NCBI GenBank assembly: GCA_025558095.1
Contig: JAIVFI010000037.1
Span: 372,001 to 436,000, forward strand
DNA from: Hyaloraphidium curvatum
Lineage: Eukaryota > Monoblepharomycota > Hyaloraphidiomycetes > Hyaloraphidiales > Hyaloraphidiaceae
DNA length: 64,000 bases
Direction: 5' to 3'
Position numbers and translations under genes: made by a program. Under the pieces are notes generated by a model. That model did not search any database. It saw only the letters and a program-made list of their open reading frames with translations, and had not been told where the DNA came from. Below, piece after piece: positions 39,437 to 50,454 of this stretch. The first letter of the stretch is position 1. Every line of letters starts with the position of its first letter.

Positions 39437-40846
39437 ATGACCGACTCAAATCTCCGCCGCAACCTCCCGAACGTCGCGCCCCTCGTGCTCGAATACTTGA
39501 AGGCTTCCCTGGCGGGCACGCTGCACCTCATCCCGGAAAAGGACAGGAAGCTGATCGAGCAGCTCGCGGAGCCGACGGTGAAGGCACTGCTCGAGGACGT
39601 GCAGCAAGCGGAACGACGTGAGGAGCCGGAGACGAAGAGCCGGACGGGGGACCAGGGTTCGTCGGGTCGCACTCGCCCGACCAGGAGGCGGACCTCCGCG
39701 GGCTCCTCCGGCCATTCTTGGACGTCCACCGCGACCTCGCTGCCTAGTTCCGCTCCTTCTGCACGCTCTCCGTCTCCGACGACCTACAAACACCCTCTTC
39801 CCGAAGCTCTGCCGGTGCCCGAACCTCCCAGGCCGCCCCGGAGGCGTCCTCGCGATTCGGACTCGGACGACGAGGAATGGACGCCACGCACAACTTCGTA
39901 TGCACGGAGAGGGTCATCGAGCAGGTCTACCGCATGGGCATCGCGGGGATAGTCGGTCCTGGAACTGCCCGTGACGCCCGCGCGCATGCCGAGGTCGAAG
40001 AGAGCCACGACGGTTCTGCCGGACTTGAAGCTGCCGATCGACACTCAGGATGCGCCCTCGATGCCGTCGGACAAAGGAACGACTGATGACTACCGCTTCA
40101 GCCCGATCAAGCCCGAGCAGATGCAGTCGGAGCGGTCGAGCCTCCAGCAAGAGCAGCGTGCGAAGCTCATGATTCGCCTCCCGGCGACCGCACCGATGGC
40201 ACCGACAGAACCCAGTTTGCCTCTCTCTTCGTCTGCGGGCCCTTCCACGCTCCTCCGCGCCGTGCTCGTGCCGTTCTTCACGCGTGCTCCCGCTGCCCCG
40301 CTCTCCGTCGCCCGCTCGCTCGCCAAGCTGGACGATGCGGAGCCCTTCTACCGCCCCATTGTAGACTATGCTGTCGATTGGAACGTCGCCAAGGGACGAG
40401 GCAAGACGCGGAAAATCCCGCCCGCGGCGCAGAAGGAGTTTGTTGCATTACTCCGTGAGAGCGCCGACTTCTCCGAGCTGTGGGCGTTCACTCCGGACGA
40501 GAGACCGAGGGTGCGGAAGCTCACCGAAGCTCAGATGGCAAAGAAGCCTGCACAAGACGTCTCGACTGACAAGAGCAGTGGCGATCAGCAGCCGTTGAGG
40601 TTCGGTGGCGCAGTCGACCCGAATCTCCCGGCGACGCAGAGGGAGCGATCGGAAGCGCCTGAAGTCCTTCTCGAGCTCGAAAGTGGTGCCGGAGAGCAGG
40701 GGATCATCATCGATACTCAGGCTTCCCTGGATGCGGATGACGACGCCGAGCTTGAAGCCGAAGGCGTGGGAAGCGACGATCACCAGGCCGGCGCGATCGA
40801 CAGCATCATGGCCGAGTACGCGGGCCTGGAAGAGGACTTCGAGTGA
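39437..40846 (+). CDS. Low-complexity unknown protein, 446 aa
   Basis: Exons 39437-39924 and 39994-40846 with a 69-bp intron (GTCTAC...CCGAG) in phase. The N-terminus is helical (LEYLKASLAGTLHLIPEKDR, IEQLAEPTVKALLEDVQQA). Then follows a Ser/Thr/Pro/Arg-rich disordered region (RPPRRRPRDSDSDDEEW), a Leu/Val segment with FYRPIVDYAVDWNVAKGRGK and KEFVALLRESADFSELWAF, and an acidic tail (DADDDAELEAEGVGSDDH ... EYAGLEEDFE). No family recognised; the composition suggests a nuclear or scaffold protein. Confidence 0.65.
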
Positions 40847-41027
40847 CGCACCTCGCGTTGATCTTGCATGAATTTTGGCCATCGTTTCGGACGCGGTTCG
40901 AAATGAGACACAGGCATACTACATTCTCCCAGTGGTATCGATTACAAGACTGTTCAATCTATATCTCAACCCCCCTCGTCCCGCAACGTCCATGAAGAAA
41001 GCGATTGTCCGTAGGCAGCTCAACAAC

Positions 41028-42339
41028 TCAAAGGTTGCCAAGCACTTTTTTGATCTCGTCCTTCTTACTGCTGGGGATGGTCTTAGGCCACTTGACGTTG
41101 ATCTTTATCCTCAGGTTGCCCTTCTGCCCGGGCGATTTGCTGATGGGCATGCCCTCGCCCCGCATCGTGATCAGCTTCCCCGGTTCCGTGGGGTCAGGCT
41201 GCGTCAGTCGCAGCTTTCGCCCGTCCAGGGTCTGAATGTCCCGGGTGAACCCGCACAGAGCTTCCCAGAGCTCGACGTTGACGGTCATGACGAGGTCGTC
41301 GCCCTCACGAGTGAAGACGTCGTTGGGCTTCTGCTCGATCACAAAGACAATGTCCTGGGCAGGTTGGCTCGGGTCGAGGTCGTCCCCTTCGCCCGGGAAG
41401 GTGATTTTGGTGCCCGGTTTCCTGGAGGAAAGAAATTAGCACCAGAGATGTACCTTCGGTCCACTGCGACCTACCATCCCGGTTTGACGTCGATCGTCAC
41501 GATCTTTTCCGTTTGTGTAGGCTTGCCGGTGGCATCCAAGACCTTCCTCGTGATCTTGAGCTTCTTAGTGACCCCCTTGTACAGGTCTTCGAGGGCAACG
41601 GGCACGGCTTTGACAACTTGGGGCCTGGAAAGCGGATCAGTTCCGCGGACGTGGTCGAAACCATCATCTTCCACCCACTCGGCGCTCCTCGACCGCGGCA
41701 TGCCTCCAAATGAGGAAAATCCGCCCGGCATTCCGCCGCTCCGGCCTCTTCGCCCGCCGCCAAACCCGCCGAGGAGGTCGTCCTCGTCCAGGTCCATGGG
41801 CGTGCCGCCCATGCCGCCGCCCATGCCTCCCATCCCACCGCCGAATCCGCCTCCTCCGAACGGCGAACGGCCTCCGAACATGGCCTCGAATATCTTCTGC
41901 GCGTCCGTCGGCGTGAAACCCCCGCCGCGACCCCCGCCGCGGCCGCCAGGGCCGCCCGTCGTGAAGGTGAAGGAGCCTCCGGGGAACCCGCCCGGGAATC
42001 CGCCCGGGAAACCGCCGGGCCCGCCGGGTCCGCCGGCACCATCTGGCGGGACGCCACGAAGTCCCTCCTCGCCGTATTGGTCGTAGATGGCGCGCTTGTT
42101 GGGATCAGAGAGGACTTCAACGGCCTGCCATCGGCAATCCGTGGTCAGATGCTGCTCCGGACGGCGCGGAAAGAAGCACCCACCTCTCCTAGTTCTTTGA
42201 ACTTCTTCTCTGCCTGCTCTTTGTCCTTCGGATTGCGGTCCGGGTGGAACTTGAGGGCGAGCTTCTTGTACGCCTTCTTGATATCGTCGTCCGTGGCATC
42301 TTTCGCCACGCCGAGGATGGCATAGTAGTCCTTCCCCAT
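41028..42339 (-). CDS. Class B DnaJ/Hsp40 (Sis1/DNAJB-like), 399 aa
   Basis: Exons 42184-42339, 41475-42124, 41028-41421 (1,200 nt, introns 53-59 bp). J domain at the N-terminus with HPD at residues 32-34, then a long Gly/Phe region ([27 protein letters not shown]) with an acidic [12 protein letters not shown] segment, and two beta-barrel substrate domains ([94 protein letters not shown]). No Cys zinc repeats, hence class B. It is a co-chaperone that delivers clients to Hsp70 and stimulates its ATPase, in cytosol and nucleus. The first intron falls inside the J domain. Confidence 0.93.
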
Positions 42340-42762
42340 TGCAGAGCTGTTTTCCGCTCGATTAAGATTCTCCGGTACGTTTCACCGGCGTGTGTGTGAG
42401 GGGGAACGCGTGCGGCGGTTCGGTTGAAGGGCGTTTACGGGACCCGGCGGAGCCGAAGCTTCTCGATCAGTCTCGAACGCCTCGAATACCACACGATTTG
42501 GCGGCCGGACGGCGACGAAAATAATGCCCCGACAACGACTACATGCTCTAGATTGCCGTCCCGTCGTTGATGGCCCTTTGGAGGCGGGATTTGGGCGGAC
42601 GTGGCCAGCGATCACCGGCTCGAAGCACCACGAGCGAGAAGGCGGGCAAGCGGGCTTGCTTCCATTGAAATATGACACAGACACAGACATGCGGGCACCA
42701 TTAGTAGCTTGCGCTCAACATGAGCGACCTCCCTCGACCATCCGGGGATCAAAGCCGCCAAT

Positions 42763-43636
42763 TCAAGCGATGCTGATCAAGTCAATGACCAGGAACCCCG
42801 AGTGGGAGTACCCAGGTTGGCCGACCTTCTTGGTATCGATGAGCGTGTGCTTTGGAGAGTTTCTGAGCTTCGATTGGAGAAGCTGGTCAAGGGAGAGAGT
42901 AGCGAATCCTGGTCAAGAGGTCAGGACGCCGACACAACAGCCGCTCAGCCCCGCGGAAGCCCACCGACGTAGTCGTCCGTGTTGGTTGTGTCCTTGCAAA
43001 AGCCAAATGAGGTGGGAACGGTCATTGGTACCAGAATCGAGCCCACCTTGTCCTTGACGGTCCAAAGGAGGGGCAAGCTGGTGTCCCCTCCGCAAAGGTC
43101 CTCAAGGTTCACTGCAAACGGCTCCCACACGGGGTTGACTGTCTCAGGCTTCACCGCCGTCTTATAGATCTCGAATAGAGGTCCGTTGAGCTCATTCCGG
43201 TTCCGTGGCCGCTGCGACACAAGGACGTCAGAAACAGACGCCCAGAGTTCTCTCCAGCTCCGGTACGAACAGAGAGAGTAAGGTACGGGTCACTGGCAGA
43301 GGTTCAGCCGATGTTGGAGAAGTCCAGAGTCGAAGATCCCAACAAAGTAGCAGGAATCCAGCAACGATGAGCAGGGATCCCGTTACGAGTCGGTGGTTGA
43401 GCCAACATCGCGTCCGACCGGCAAATACCCCACCATTTCCTTCGAGCATTGAAATGGCCGAGGGCAAAGGAAGGCAAGACCGCGATGGACACGCCAGTGC
43501 GGCCCGGGCGGACGAGGAGCGGAGGTTCCGTCCGTGAGCCCCGGGCCACATCGCAAGAGCCGACGGCCTCCAATCACCCGTTCGTGTCCGTCGAGATGAG
43601 CATTTCCGCGTGGAATTGGAAAGTAAGCCTCGGCAT
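42763..43636 (-). CDS. C2-domain (copine-like) protein, C-terminal exons
   Basis: Five phase-consistent exons: 43578-43636, 43271-43292 (22 nt), 43047-43211, 42965-42992, 42763-42908. They build one complete C2 domain: RLTFQFHAEMLISTDTNG, DPYLTLSRPRNRNELNG, LFEIYKTAVKPETVNPVWEP, FAVNLEDLCGGD, DDYVGFATLSLDQLL, NPVW and PKHTLIDTKKVGQPGYSHSG as in copine C2B. Calcium-dependent membrane binding is the usual role. The protein ends LVIDLISIA, so no copine vWA domain follows. The intron between the first two exons is about 285 bp, unusually long for this window. Upstream exons lie in 43640-45000. Confidence 0.65.
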
Positions 43637-45000
43637 CTCCGCGGGACGTGTGACTCGGCCGGGATGTGTCCGTCGGGATGGCGGGGGCTGCGGCCTCTCC
43701 GGCTCGGTTCGGACCTCAGGGTCCATCGATTCGCCCCACAAGACGACATCCATCAGGTATCGAGCACCACGATCAGCTCCGCGTCTAGTTCGCTTTCGGC
43801 CCCGTCGGCCCGTCCGGGTCCGCCGGGGACAGGATGAGGATCTCCGCCGGCTTCCCGAGGAGGTCCTTGTTCTTGGCCCTCGCTGAAGCAGCACGCGCAC
43901 GCAAAAGAGAGCACGGCGAGAAGGAGAGTCCCGTTGAGCATCCGTGCTGGCCCCGCGGAACGGCCCGCGACAATCACCTTGCGCCACCGGCTCCCCGCTC
44001 CCGTGCGTCCGCAGATCCTCCATCGATGCCCACTGCGAAGCCCGTCAGACTCCCTTTCAACACAATGAACACCAAATGAGCTCACCGTCTCGATCATGAC
44101 AAGGGAGCCGTCGGCCGTCTTGTTCAGGTGGTACTCAATGCACTGTATGAGGTCCAGATCGCACGTTGAAGAGGCCGCCGTCGGAGATTGGCATCGTGAT
44201 TTGGGAAGACAAGTCGCAGGGGCAATCGAGGGTCCGACAAGGCATACGGTGCCAAGGGAAGCAAAAGGGGAGGCACGTTGGCTATCAGGGTGAGAACGTT
44301 CCTCGCCAGCACGACGAGACTGACCCCTTTCTCGGCCCAGATCAACGGCATGACATCTGCGCGAAGCGATTGGGAGTCAAGTTCAAGCCCTCCGTGCATG
44401 TGCTGCAACTCCGGCGCCGGACCGCCGAAATGCCGCCCAACGCACCGAGGTAGTTCTTCGCGACCTCATCGAGCTGGCATCGGCGGGAATGATTCCGAGG
44501 ACAGAAATGTCTCAGCGTTCCGAGCTTCGAGGGTTGAAGCGGGCCCGGACGCACCTTCCCGTCTTTGGGGTGAATGATAGCGACGACTCGGACGACCATT
44601 CTGCTCGCTCGAGTCGCTCCAAGAGAACAGAGAGAAGGTGGGAGATTATAGGCGAGGAGCTCGTCGGAATGCCCGGCCGGTCCGGAAAGAATCAGTGGTG
44701 CTGGGCTGCCGCGCGTTTCGTGGGAGGCACGTCGGGACCGTCGGACCGACGCGGCCGACCCGCGCTGGCGGTTTTCCCTCCATCTCAGACTTGCGAACGC
44801 CACACTTCTCTCCAAATGCCGATCAATGGTCAGCTAATCCTCTTCGTAAGGTTCCCTTCCAAAGTTGGATCCAATCCGGACGTGGGAAGACGGCGAGGTC
44901 CGCTGCAGTGGTGAATCTGCGAACTGATTGGTTTCGCCGATCGACCGCCGTCTGGCCGGCAAAGTGCCCATAGAGAAGATGAAATGATGCGGAGATTGAT
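43637..45000 (-). CDS. Probable upstream exons of the C2 gene, unresolved
   Basis: Coding-like minus-strand pieces include YLMDVVLWGESMDPE (about 43725-43770), ARAKNKDLLGKPAEILIL with SPADPDGPTGPKA (about 43800-43885), DLDLIQCIEYHLNKTADGSL (about 44100-44160), and VVRVVAIIHPKDGK|LDEVAKNYLG (44440-44600, split by an intron with GTGCGT...GCCAG). The order would fit an N-terminal C2 domain before the one ending at 42763, but I could not join all pieces in one frame. The start codon is not identified. Confidence 0.35.
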
Positions 45001-45146
45001 TTCCCGACCTGCTTTTACCCTCTGTCCAGCTTGGTCGGGTTTTCCGATCTGCACCGGGGAGCGCGTCTTCCGTGGGTCCAGCAGAGCTCCCGCTCTCGCG
45101 CCCACGAATCGCCATCCTAGGCGCGACAAAGGCACATCGCGACTCC

Positions 45147-46176
45147 ATGGCTATTTTGCCACGCGCCGACGGGGCACCAGCGTGGCGTGCGGGGCGGCGG
45201 AGGCCCCTGGGGCGGCGGCAGAGCCGCTACCGCCCGTCGGCCCCCGCGGACGGGTCCCCGCCCCCGCAGCCGTCGACGTACCGAATCCCCGGCATGGAGG
45301 ACGATGGGCCACTGGCGGCCGCTGCGGCAGCACCCCCGCCGGCCCCAGCTGCTCCCCCGCCCCCCGCGAACGCTCCATCGCCGTCGGCCGCGTCCGTGTC
45401 GGCCTCACGCACGACAACTGCCTCCACCTCCCCGCTGCCGACCACGTACCTCATCCCTGGCTATGTCCCTGGTGCTACCATCTCGGGCGGCAACGGCACC
45501 ACAAACGGCACCGCGCCAACCACGTTCCTCGGGATGTCCAAAACAAACTGGATCATTATAGGTGCGCCCCCCGGGCCTTCCCCATTAGCCAGCTGCTAAC
45601 AATTCCGCCGATGCTGCAGGCGCTTCGGTTGGCACCATTGTGGTGATCGTGCTGGCCGCGCTCATCATCAGCTTCTGTCTCTCGTGGTGCTACCGCGAGC
45701 GAGCCGAACCGGAGGAGAGACCCACGGAACGGGAGATGCGCGACGTCAGCAAAAAGTACGGCGAGGGCCGACCTTCGGAGATGGAGGAGAAGTCGCTGCT
45801 GAAGAACCGGCCCATCATCTCGAAGCCCGGCTTCCCCGAGCACGGTGCGCCGGCGCTCACCGGCGCCGAGGCGCAGAAGCTGGTGCTCACCACGACCAAC
45901 TACGACGATGATGAAGGAGAACAGGGCAACGACGCGGGCTACGGGGATCGGACGCAGCTGCTGTCGCGGCACATGTCCCTGGCGAGGCCCGGGGGCCAGC
46001 GCGTGGACGATGGGCGGGGCCGGAGCCTCAGCCCGGCGCGGTCCTCGACGGATCCGGACTTTAGCACCAAGAAGGGCAAGCCGAGCATCTTCAGCCAGCT
46101 GAAGAGCGACTATGCCCGGGCGCGGAGCCGGAGCAGGCAGCGGGATCGGGAGGGACAGTCCGCTGACCAGCAATAG
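45147..46176 (+). CDS. Single-pass membrane protein, 323 aa
   Basis: Exons 45147-45561 and 45620-46176 with a 58-bp intron (GTGCGC...CTAAC...TGCAG). The N-terminal half is Pro/Ala/Ser/Thr-rich with N-glycosylation-type NGT sites (GGNGTTNGTAPTTFLG), followed by a clear membrane helix (GTIVVIVLAALIISFCLSW) and a basic stop-transfer (CYRERAEPEER). The cytoplasmic tail is charged (MRDVSKKYGEGRPSEMEEKS) and ends with Ser/Arg-rich sequence. The layout recalls fungal wall-stress sensor or mucin-like type I proteins, but no cleavable signal peptide or WSC domain is seen. The intron interrupts the membrane helix. Confidence 0.65.
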
Positions 46177-46337
46177 CTTTGGGACTGCTTTTCGTGTTTT
46201 GGACGGGTTGTGTCGTTGTTCTTGCTTCACAAGGTGTGATGATGGAGGCTGCAATCAGCGCGACGATGTACCGCACGATCGATGGTACATTTGTTCTGAA
46301 AGGAGTGCGAGAAAGGATCCCCTTGAACTTGTCCTTT

Positions 46338-47130
46338 ACCACGCCCCCTCGTTCTTGAGCGCCCTGTACGTCAGGTAGGCGTACAGGAACTCGAACGGTA
46401 TCGTCGGCACGGCAACGTGGACGGCGATGTCGCCCTTTGCGGTGAACAGGGAGAGCAACGAGCCGATGATAATGCGGCCGAAGACAGTCATTCTGCCGAA
46501 GGCGAGGTTGTTCTCCTCGCCTGCCCTCCAGCCTGATCAAAAGAAGAGGTGTCAATGAGCGACTGATGAGCAAAAGGCCGGAAGACCCAACAGTAGTAGG
46601 CAATGCTGGCTTCGGCGGCGCACGTCATGGCCGTGAAGGCCCTGGCTTCGGCCGGCACGGGGAGTTGGTACTTTTTCACGGGCTGCGGGCACAGTTCAGT
46701 CGCTTCCTCTGGTTGCGGCATCCACGGCAAGTCAACTCACTAGGCCCACGGCGGTGCCGAGCTTCTCAAACACATCTACCTGCTTGTCCGGGAAGAATCC
46801 GGTCATGAAGGCGTAAAATCCCACGTCTGGCACCAGAACCGCGCGGGAGTCAGTCGTGGGACACAGTTGCTGGCGTGCCGCTCAACCCACAGACACCTGA
46901 CGGTCGGGCACGGCGACCAACGTAATACGCCAATCAGGCCGCACACGGTGTGCACCCAATCGAGGTTCCATTCCGCGACGCAGGGCAGAACGGGGCGAGG
47001 AAGCGAGGAACAGCATGAGTCACATTCGCTTCCCCATGGCTCCCCGGGCGGCAGCAGCCGCCGGCCGCGACCCACCGGAAACCTTCATGAGCATCGCGGC
47101 GGTCGCCATTGCGGGCTTCTTTGGTGGACT
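46338..47130 (-). CDS. Small multi-exon membrane protein, unknown
   Basis: The minus strand carries coding pieces in order: MATAAMLMKVSGGSRPAAAA (ATG near 47111), LDWVHTVCGLIGVLRW, FYAFMTGFFPDKQVDVFEKL followed by GTAVGL and a GTGAGT donor, PVKKYQLPVPAEARAFTAMT then AEASIAYYCW, and the last exon NNLAFGRMTVFGRIIIGSLL, FTAKGDIAVHVAVP, FEFLYAYLTYRALKNEGAW, stop at 46338. Exon joins are only partly resolved. Three or four hydrophobic segments suggest an integral membrane protein. No family recognised. Confidence 0.55.
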
Positions 47131-47293
47131 GATGTCGAAGATGGGGGTGATTCGTTGGGCTCGGATTGGAGTCACGTTTCGTCCTTGCACAGCCCGAGGA
47201 CAGGAGCGGGGTTCGGTGTCGTCCGAAACACAGAATGGCGAGCATGAAATCGACAAAACACATGCCAGTTCACTAAGCCGCCTTTTTTACCTC

Positions 47294-47660
47294 CTACTTG
47301 ACTTCAAAGGTGATGCGGTTGGACCACTCGGAGAACAGGCCTCCCGGGGTAGCGGTCGCGACCGCCCCATAAGCCGAACGACGGCTTCGGTGCGGCCCCT
47401 AGAACCCGGAACTTGCCGTCCGATCCGGTTCTCCCGGTCGCGAGCGTGCTCACGTCCGACCACCTCCAATACCCGCAGTAGATTTGGATGATGTTGATGG
47501 CGGCGTCGGGGGGGCCGGAGCCGGAAAAGGTCGGCTGCCCGGTCGCCGCGTCGACGGTAACGGGGTCGAGGACCCGCGCCAGCGGCAAGGAGTAGTTGGC
47601 GGCCGCGACCACGTGGTCCCCCAGAGTGGGCAAATAGCTACAGAGCGCGTCGCATCAAAG
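47294..47660 (-). pseudogene. Ig-like domain fragment
   Basis: The minus strand gives LPLARVLDPVTVDAATGQPT, FSGSGPPDAAINIIQIYCGY, RTGSDGKFRVLGAAPKPSFG, then in a shifted frame TATPGGLFSEWSNRITFEVK and stop at 47294. The pattern (GSGPPDAAINI...GSDGKF...ATATPGGLFSEWSN.ITFEV) matches one bacterial-type Ig-like (Big) repeat. Only one domain is present, without a signal peptide, and the frame shifts near 47375. It is either the last exon of a gene with an unseen start or a fragment. Confidence 0.45.
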
Positions 47661-47852
47661 GTCGACGTTGACATAGAGCAACCAATCAGGATGCGAAGAC
47701 AATCAGCGACACAACAGCAGCAACAGAAACAGAAACGTCAAATACAGTTACGTTACATCTCAGGTCGACCTCCATGTCATTGCGGAGGGCCACTACACTG
47801 CGCAATCCGTCACCAGCGCGTTCCCGACGACGTCGCTGCATCGGTGCGGCCG

Positions 47853-49193
47853 TTAGTTGATCTGCCAGCACCGGACAGCTTCCCAGTATAGCCCTCCGTC
47901 CGGGTTGCTCTGGTACCGGAGGCGGAAGCCGTCGTAGGGTGGCCATGACGGCCTTCACCTGTTGGGCCGAGAAGCTCTGCCCCTTCTTTGCTTCGGCCAG
48001 CATCGTCTCCGCCTCGGGTCTGCGCCGCTGCATGTCCGCGTGCCAGTCGAGAAAGTCCGGAACCAGGTTCGGGCATCCCTCGAGGGCGGTGATCGGGTTG
48101 GGGTACCACCTCCAAAAGTCGTGGGAGAGGACGGCGTAACCCTCGGTGATGTCCTCCAGGATGGCGACGGTCTCGTTGACCGGGAGGTCGCCCGTCTCCG
48201 CTTCGATCCCGCTGATCTCCGGGGCGTGCGACAGGGGGGCCGGAGGACCTGGGATGCACCGCGGGTGAGGGTGCTCCGGAGCGAGGCCAGAACAGCTACC
48301 CACAGGCATTCCCGCAGCTTTGGTACTGCTGCTCCGCGGCGGTACGGCAGGCGTCCGGATCTCCGCCGGCTTTGACGCACCGGACGAAGCTGTCCTCCCT
48401 GTTCTGCCTGCACTGGGCGTAGCAAACCATCGCGGGGCCTGCCGAGAAGGATGGGCATCAGGGCTTTCGACGGCTCGGCGCGGAAGGAGGCCGCCACTCA
48501 CAGCGCGCGACACACAGGGGTCGCTCGCTCTCGGGAAACATGTCGCAGGTCTTGATGCACTCTGCGAGGTCGTCGGTGGGCGGCCCGGGCACCGGCAAGG
48601 AGAAGCCGAGTCCGTCTGTGCGGAAGGCGTTATCAGCGCCGCCGGTGGTTTGCGCCCGGCGGCGCACACCCACTGCACTCTTCCAAGCATTTGCTGACCA
48701 TATCCTCCGGCAACGTGCGGCACCTGTCGACGCAGTCGCGGTTGCGGTTGTGGTTCGGACCGAAGCCCGGGCCGAGCGCGTCGTCGGCCTCGGTGCACCA
48801 TCCGGCGCCGTAGCCCGAATGGTTGTACGCGGCCACGTAGCGCGCCCCGCACTCAAAGAATGGCGTGCGACCGTCCGCCGACGCCGCCAGGGCGCCGCAG
48901 CAGGCGGCGTTGGTCCACACGCAGTCCCGCCCCCCCGAGTCGAGGCTCAGGCACGCCGCGTGGCCGCGCGCCGTCAGTTTCACCGGCGTCCACGCCTCCG
49001 ACGACCGGTCGCGTACGCACGTCCACGGGGTGCCGCCGAGGTCGGGGCCGGCGGCGGGCGCCGTGCAGTGAACGGGCAGCGGGCTGCGGGGGTGAGCGAG
49101 CGCGGGGCGGACCATCCGGTGCGCCCACCTTCCGGCCGCCATGCCGGCGGAACCCAGCGCAGCGAGGAAGAGGACGGCTGCCGGCGGGAACAT
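47853..49193 (-). CDS. Secreted cysteine-rich protein with CX3C repeats, 371 aa
   Basis: Exons 48674-49193, 48502-48615, 48304-48438, 47959-48248, 47853-47909 (1,116 nt; introns 49-63 bp; all phases agree). N-terminal signal peptide (MFPPAAVLFLAALGSAG). The first domain is Cys-rich (CVRDRSSEAWTPVKL, CVWTNAACCGALAASADG, ECGARYVAAYNHSGYGAGWC). Three motifs follow: CVDRCRTLPEDMVSKCLEEC and CIKTCDMFPESERPLCVARC (both CX3C-X10-CX3C), then CYAQCRQNREDSFVRC. The rest is helical with Trp (LSHDFWRWYPNPITALEGC). Two introns split a Cys codon. Likely extracellular and disulphide-bonded; function unknown. Confidence 0.75.
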
Positions 49194-49735
49194 GGTGGTG
49201 TGTGGCCCAGTGTGGGACAGGGGACCGCCGACGGTGCCCATTTTATGCCCAGCCTTGCAGCCTTGGCCGCAGCTCAGCCACATTTCCTTCTTCCATCGGA
49301 TGCACCTGGTTCTCCCCGCCCGAGCAGTTATGGCGGCTCAGACCGGCTAAACCCAGTCAGTCCATTGTGTGGCTGCCGAGAGTGAACAAGTTGATGGCGA
49401 CCGCCGAATCAAGACTCTCAACGGTGCAGCCAATCAGCAAGCTGGTCGGAGAAACAACAGCAGCAGCAACAACAATAAGCCAGCAGACGACATCGTGCCA
49501 ACACCCGGCCGTCAAGTTCCGACCCCGCAAGCAACCCCGCCCCGGTCCCGTTCCACGCGCGCACCCAACGCACCCGCCCCTGACCCCTCCTTGCACCCGG
49601 AGCGCACCCGGCACGCCTTTTCCCTCACTCTACCCTGCACCTCGGAGAACCACCCACCCCTTCCCAACCCCCTGCCCGCAGGAAGTGGGGAGCAGCGCGC
49701 GCGGACCGTGATCACGAAAGAAGCATGAATCGAGC

Positions 49736-49800
49736 ATTGGGCTACGGAAGGAAGGGGATCTGATCCCTTGTGCACCCGGCAAGCAACTGAGCTGCCCAAC
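49736..49800 (-). other. tRNA-like relic (weak)
   Basis: On the minus strand a 7-bp end stem (GTTGGGC/GCCCAAT) encloses AGCTCAGTTG as in a tRNA D-arm start, and a hairpin AAGGG-ATCAGAT-CCC(C)TT resembling a T-arm. The D-stem partner and a standard anticodon arm are missing, so it would not fold as a functional tRNA. It could be coincidence. Confidence 0.2.
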
Positions 49801-50454
49801 CATTTGAAAACATAGTGCGCCAAAGCTCGATCTGGAAAGATCTTAGTGGAGAATGCTTCAAACTGCTGGATTTTGTCTCTGCTGTCGGTTTTGCTGAGAA
49901 TTCCTCTTTTGCACCGGTTTTTCCGCAACGTCATGCTTCGAAGCCGCGTACGGGTTCGAGAATCTCCTTGTCGACCACCGTCTGCGACCGCGTGCGCTTT
50001 GCAATGGCCCCGTCAATTTGGTCCCGCGGCTCCGAAGGCGGCTCTTTGGTAACATGGTGGGCCTGAAAGCGCGAAAATCTTCCTCGCTGATCCTTCCTTG
50101 GCAGTGCCTTCTTCTCCGGCCGAGGGCCCGGCTCCGTCGCGGCCGAGGGCCCTTCTCCGTCGCGACCGATGACTGCGCGACGGCCTGGGATTGCGCCAGG
50201 CTCAGCTCCACCTCGGCGAGCATGAGCAGCACGCGTCGCTGCCGCTCGGGAATCTTTGGAAACGCATCGGGGTCGAGACCCGCCTTGTCTTGAAGTACGC
50301 CGGAAGATCCGTGAGGGCCATGGCCGCGTCATTGAATCCTCCTCCGCCGGATCGCTGACTTCATCACGCAACGCCTTGTATCTAGGAGTGGAAAATGCCA
50401 GCGCAAAATTCAAAATGATCAGACGCAGTTTACAACGAAACCCGATAGAGTCGT

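Noticed and set aside
49736-49800. Functional tRNA gene
   Set aside because: End stem and D-like box are present but the D-stem partner and anticodon arm are missing; kept only as a weak relic.
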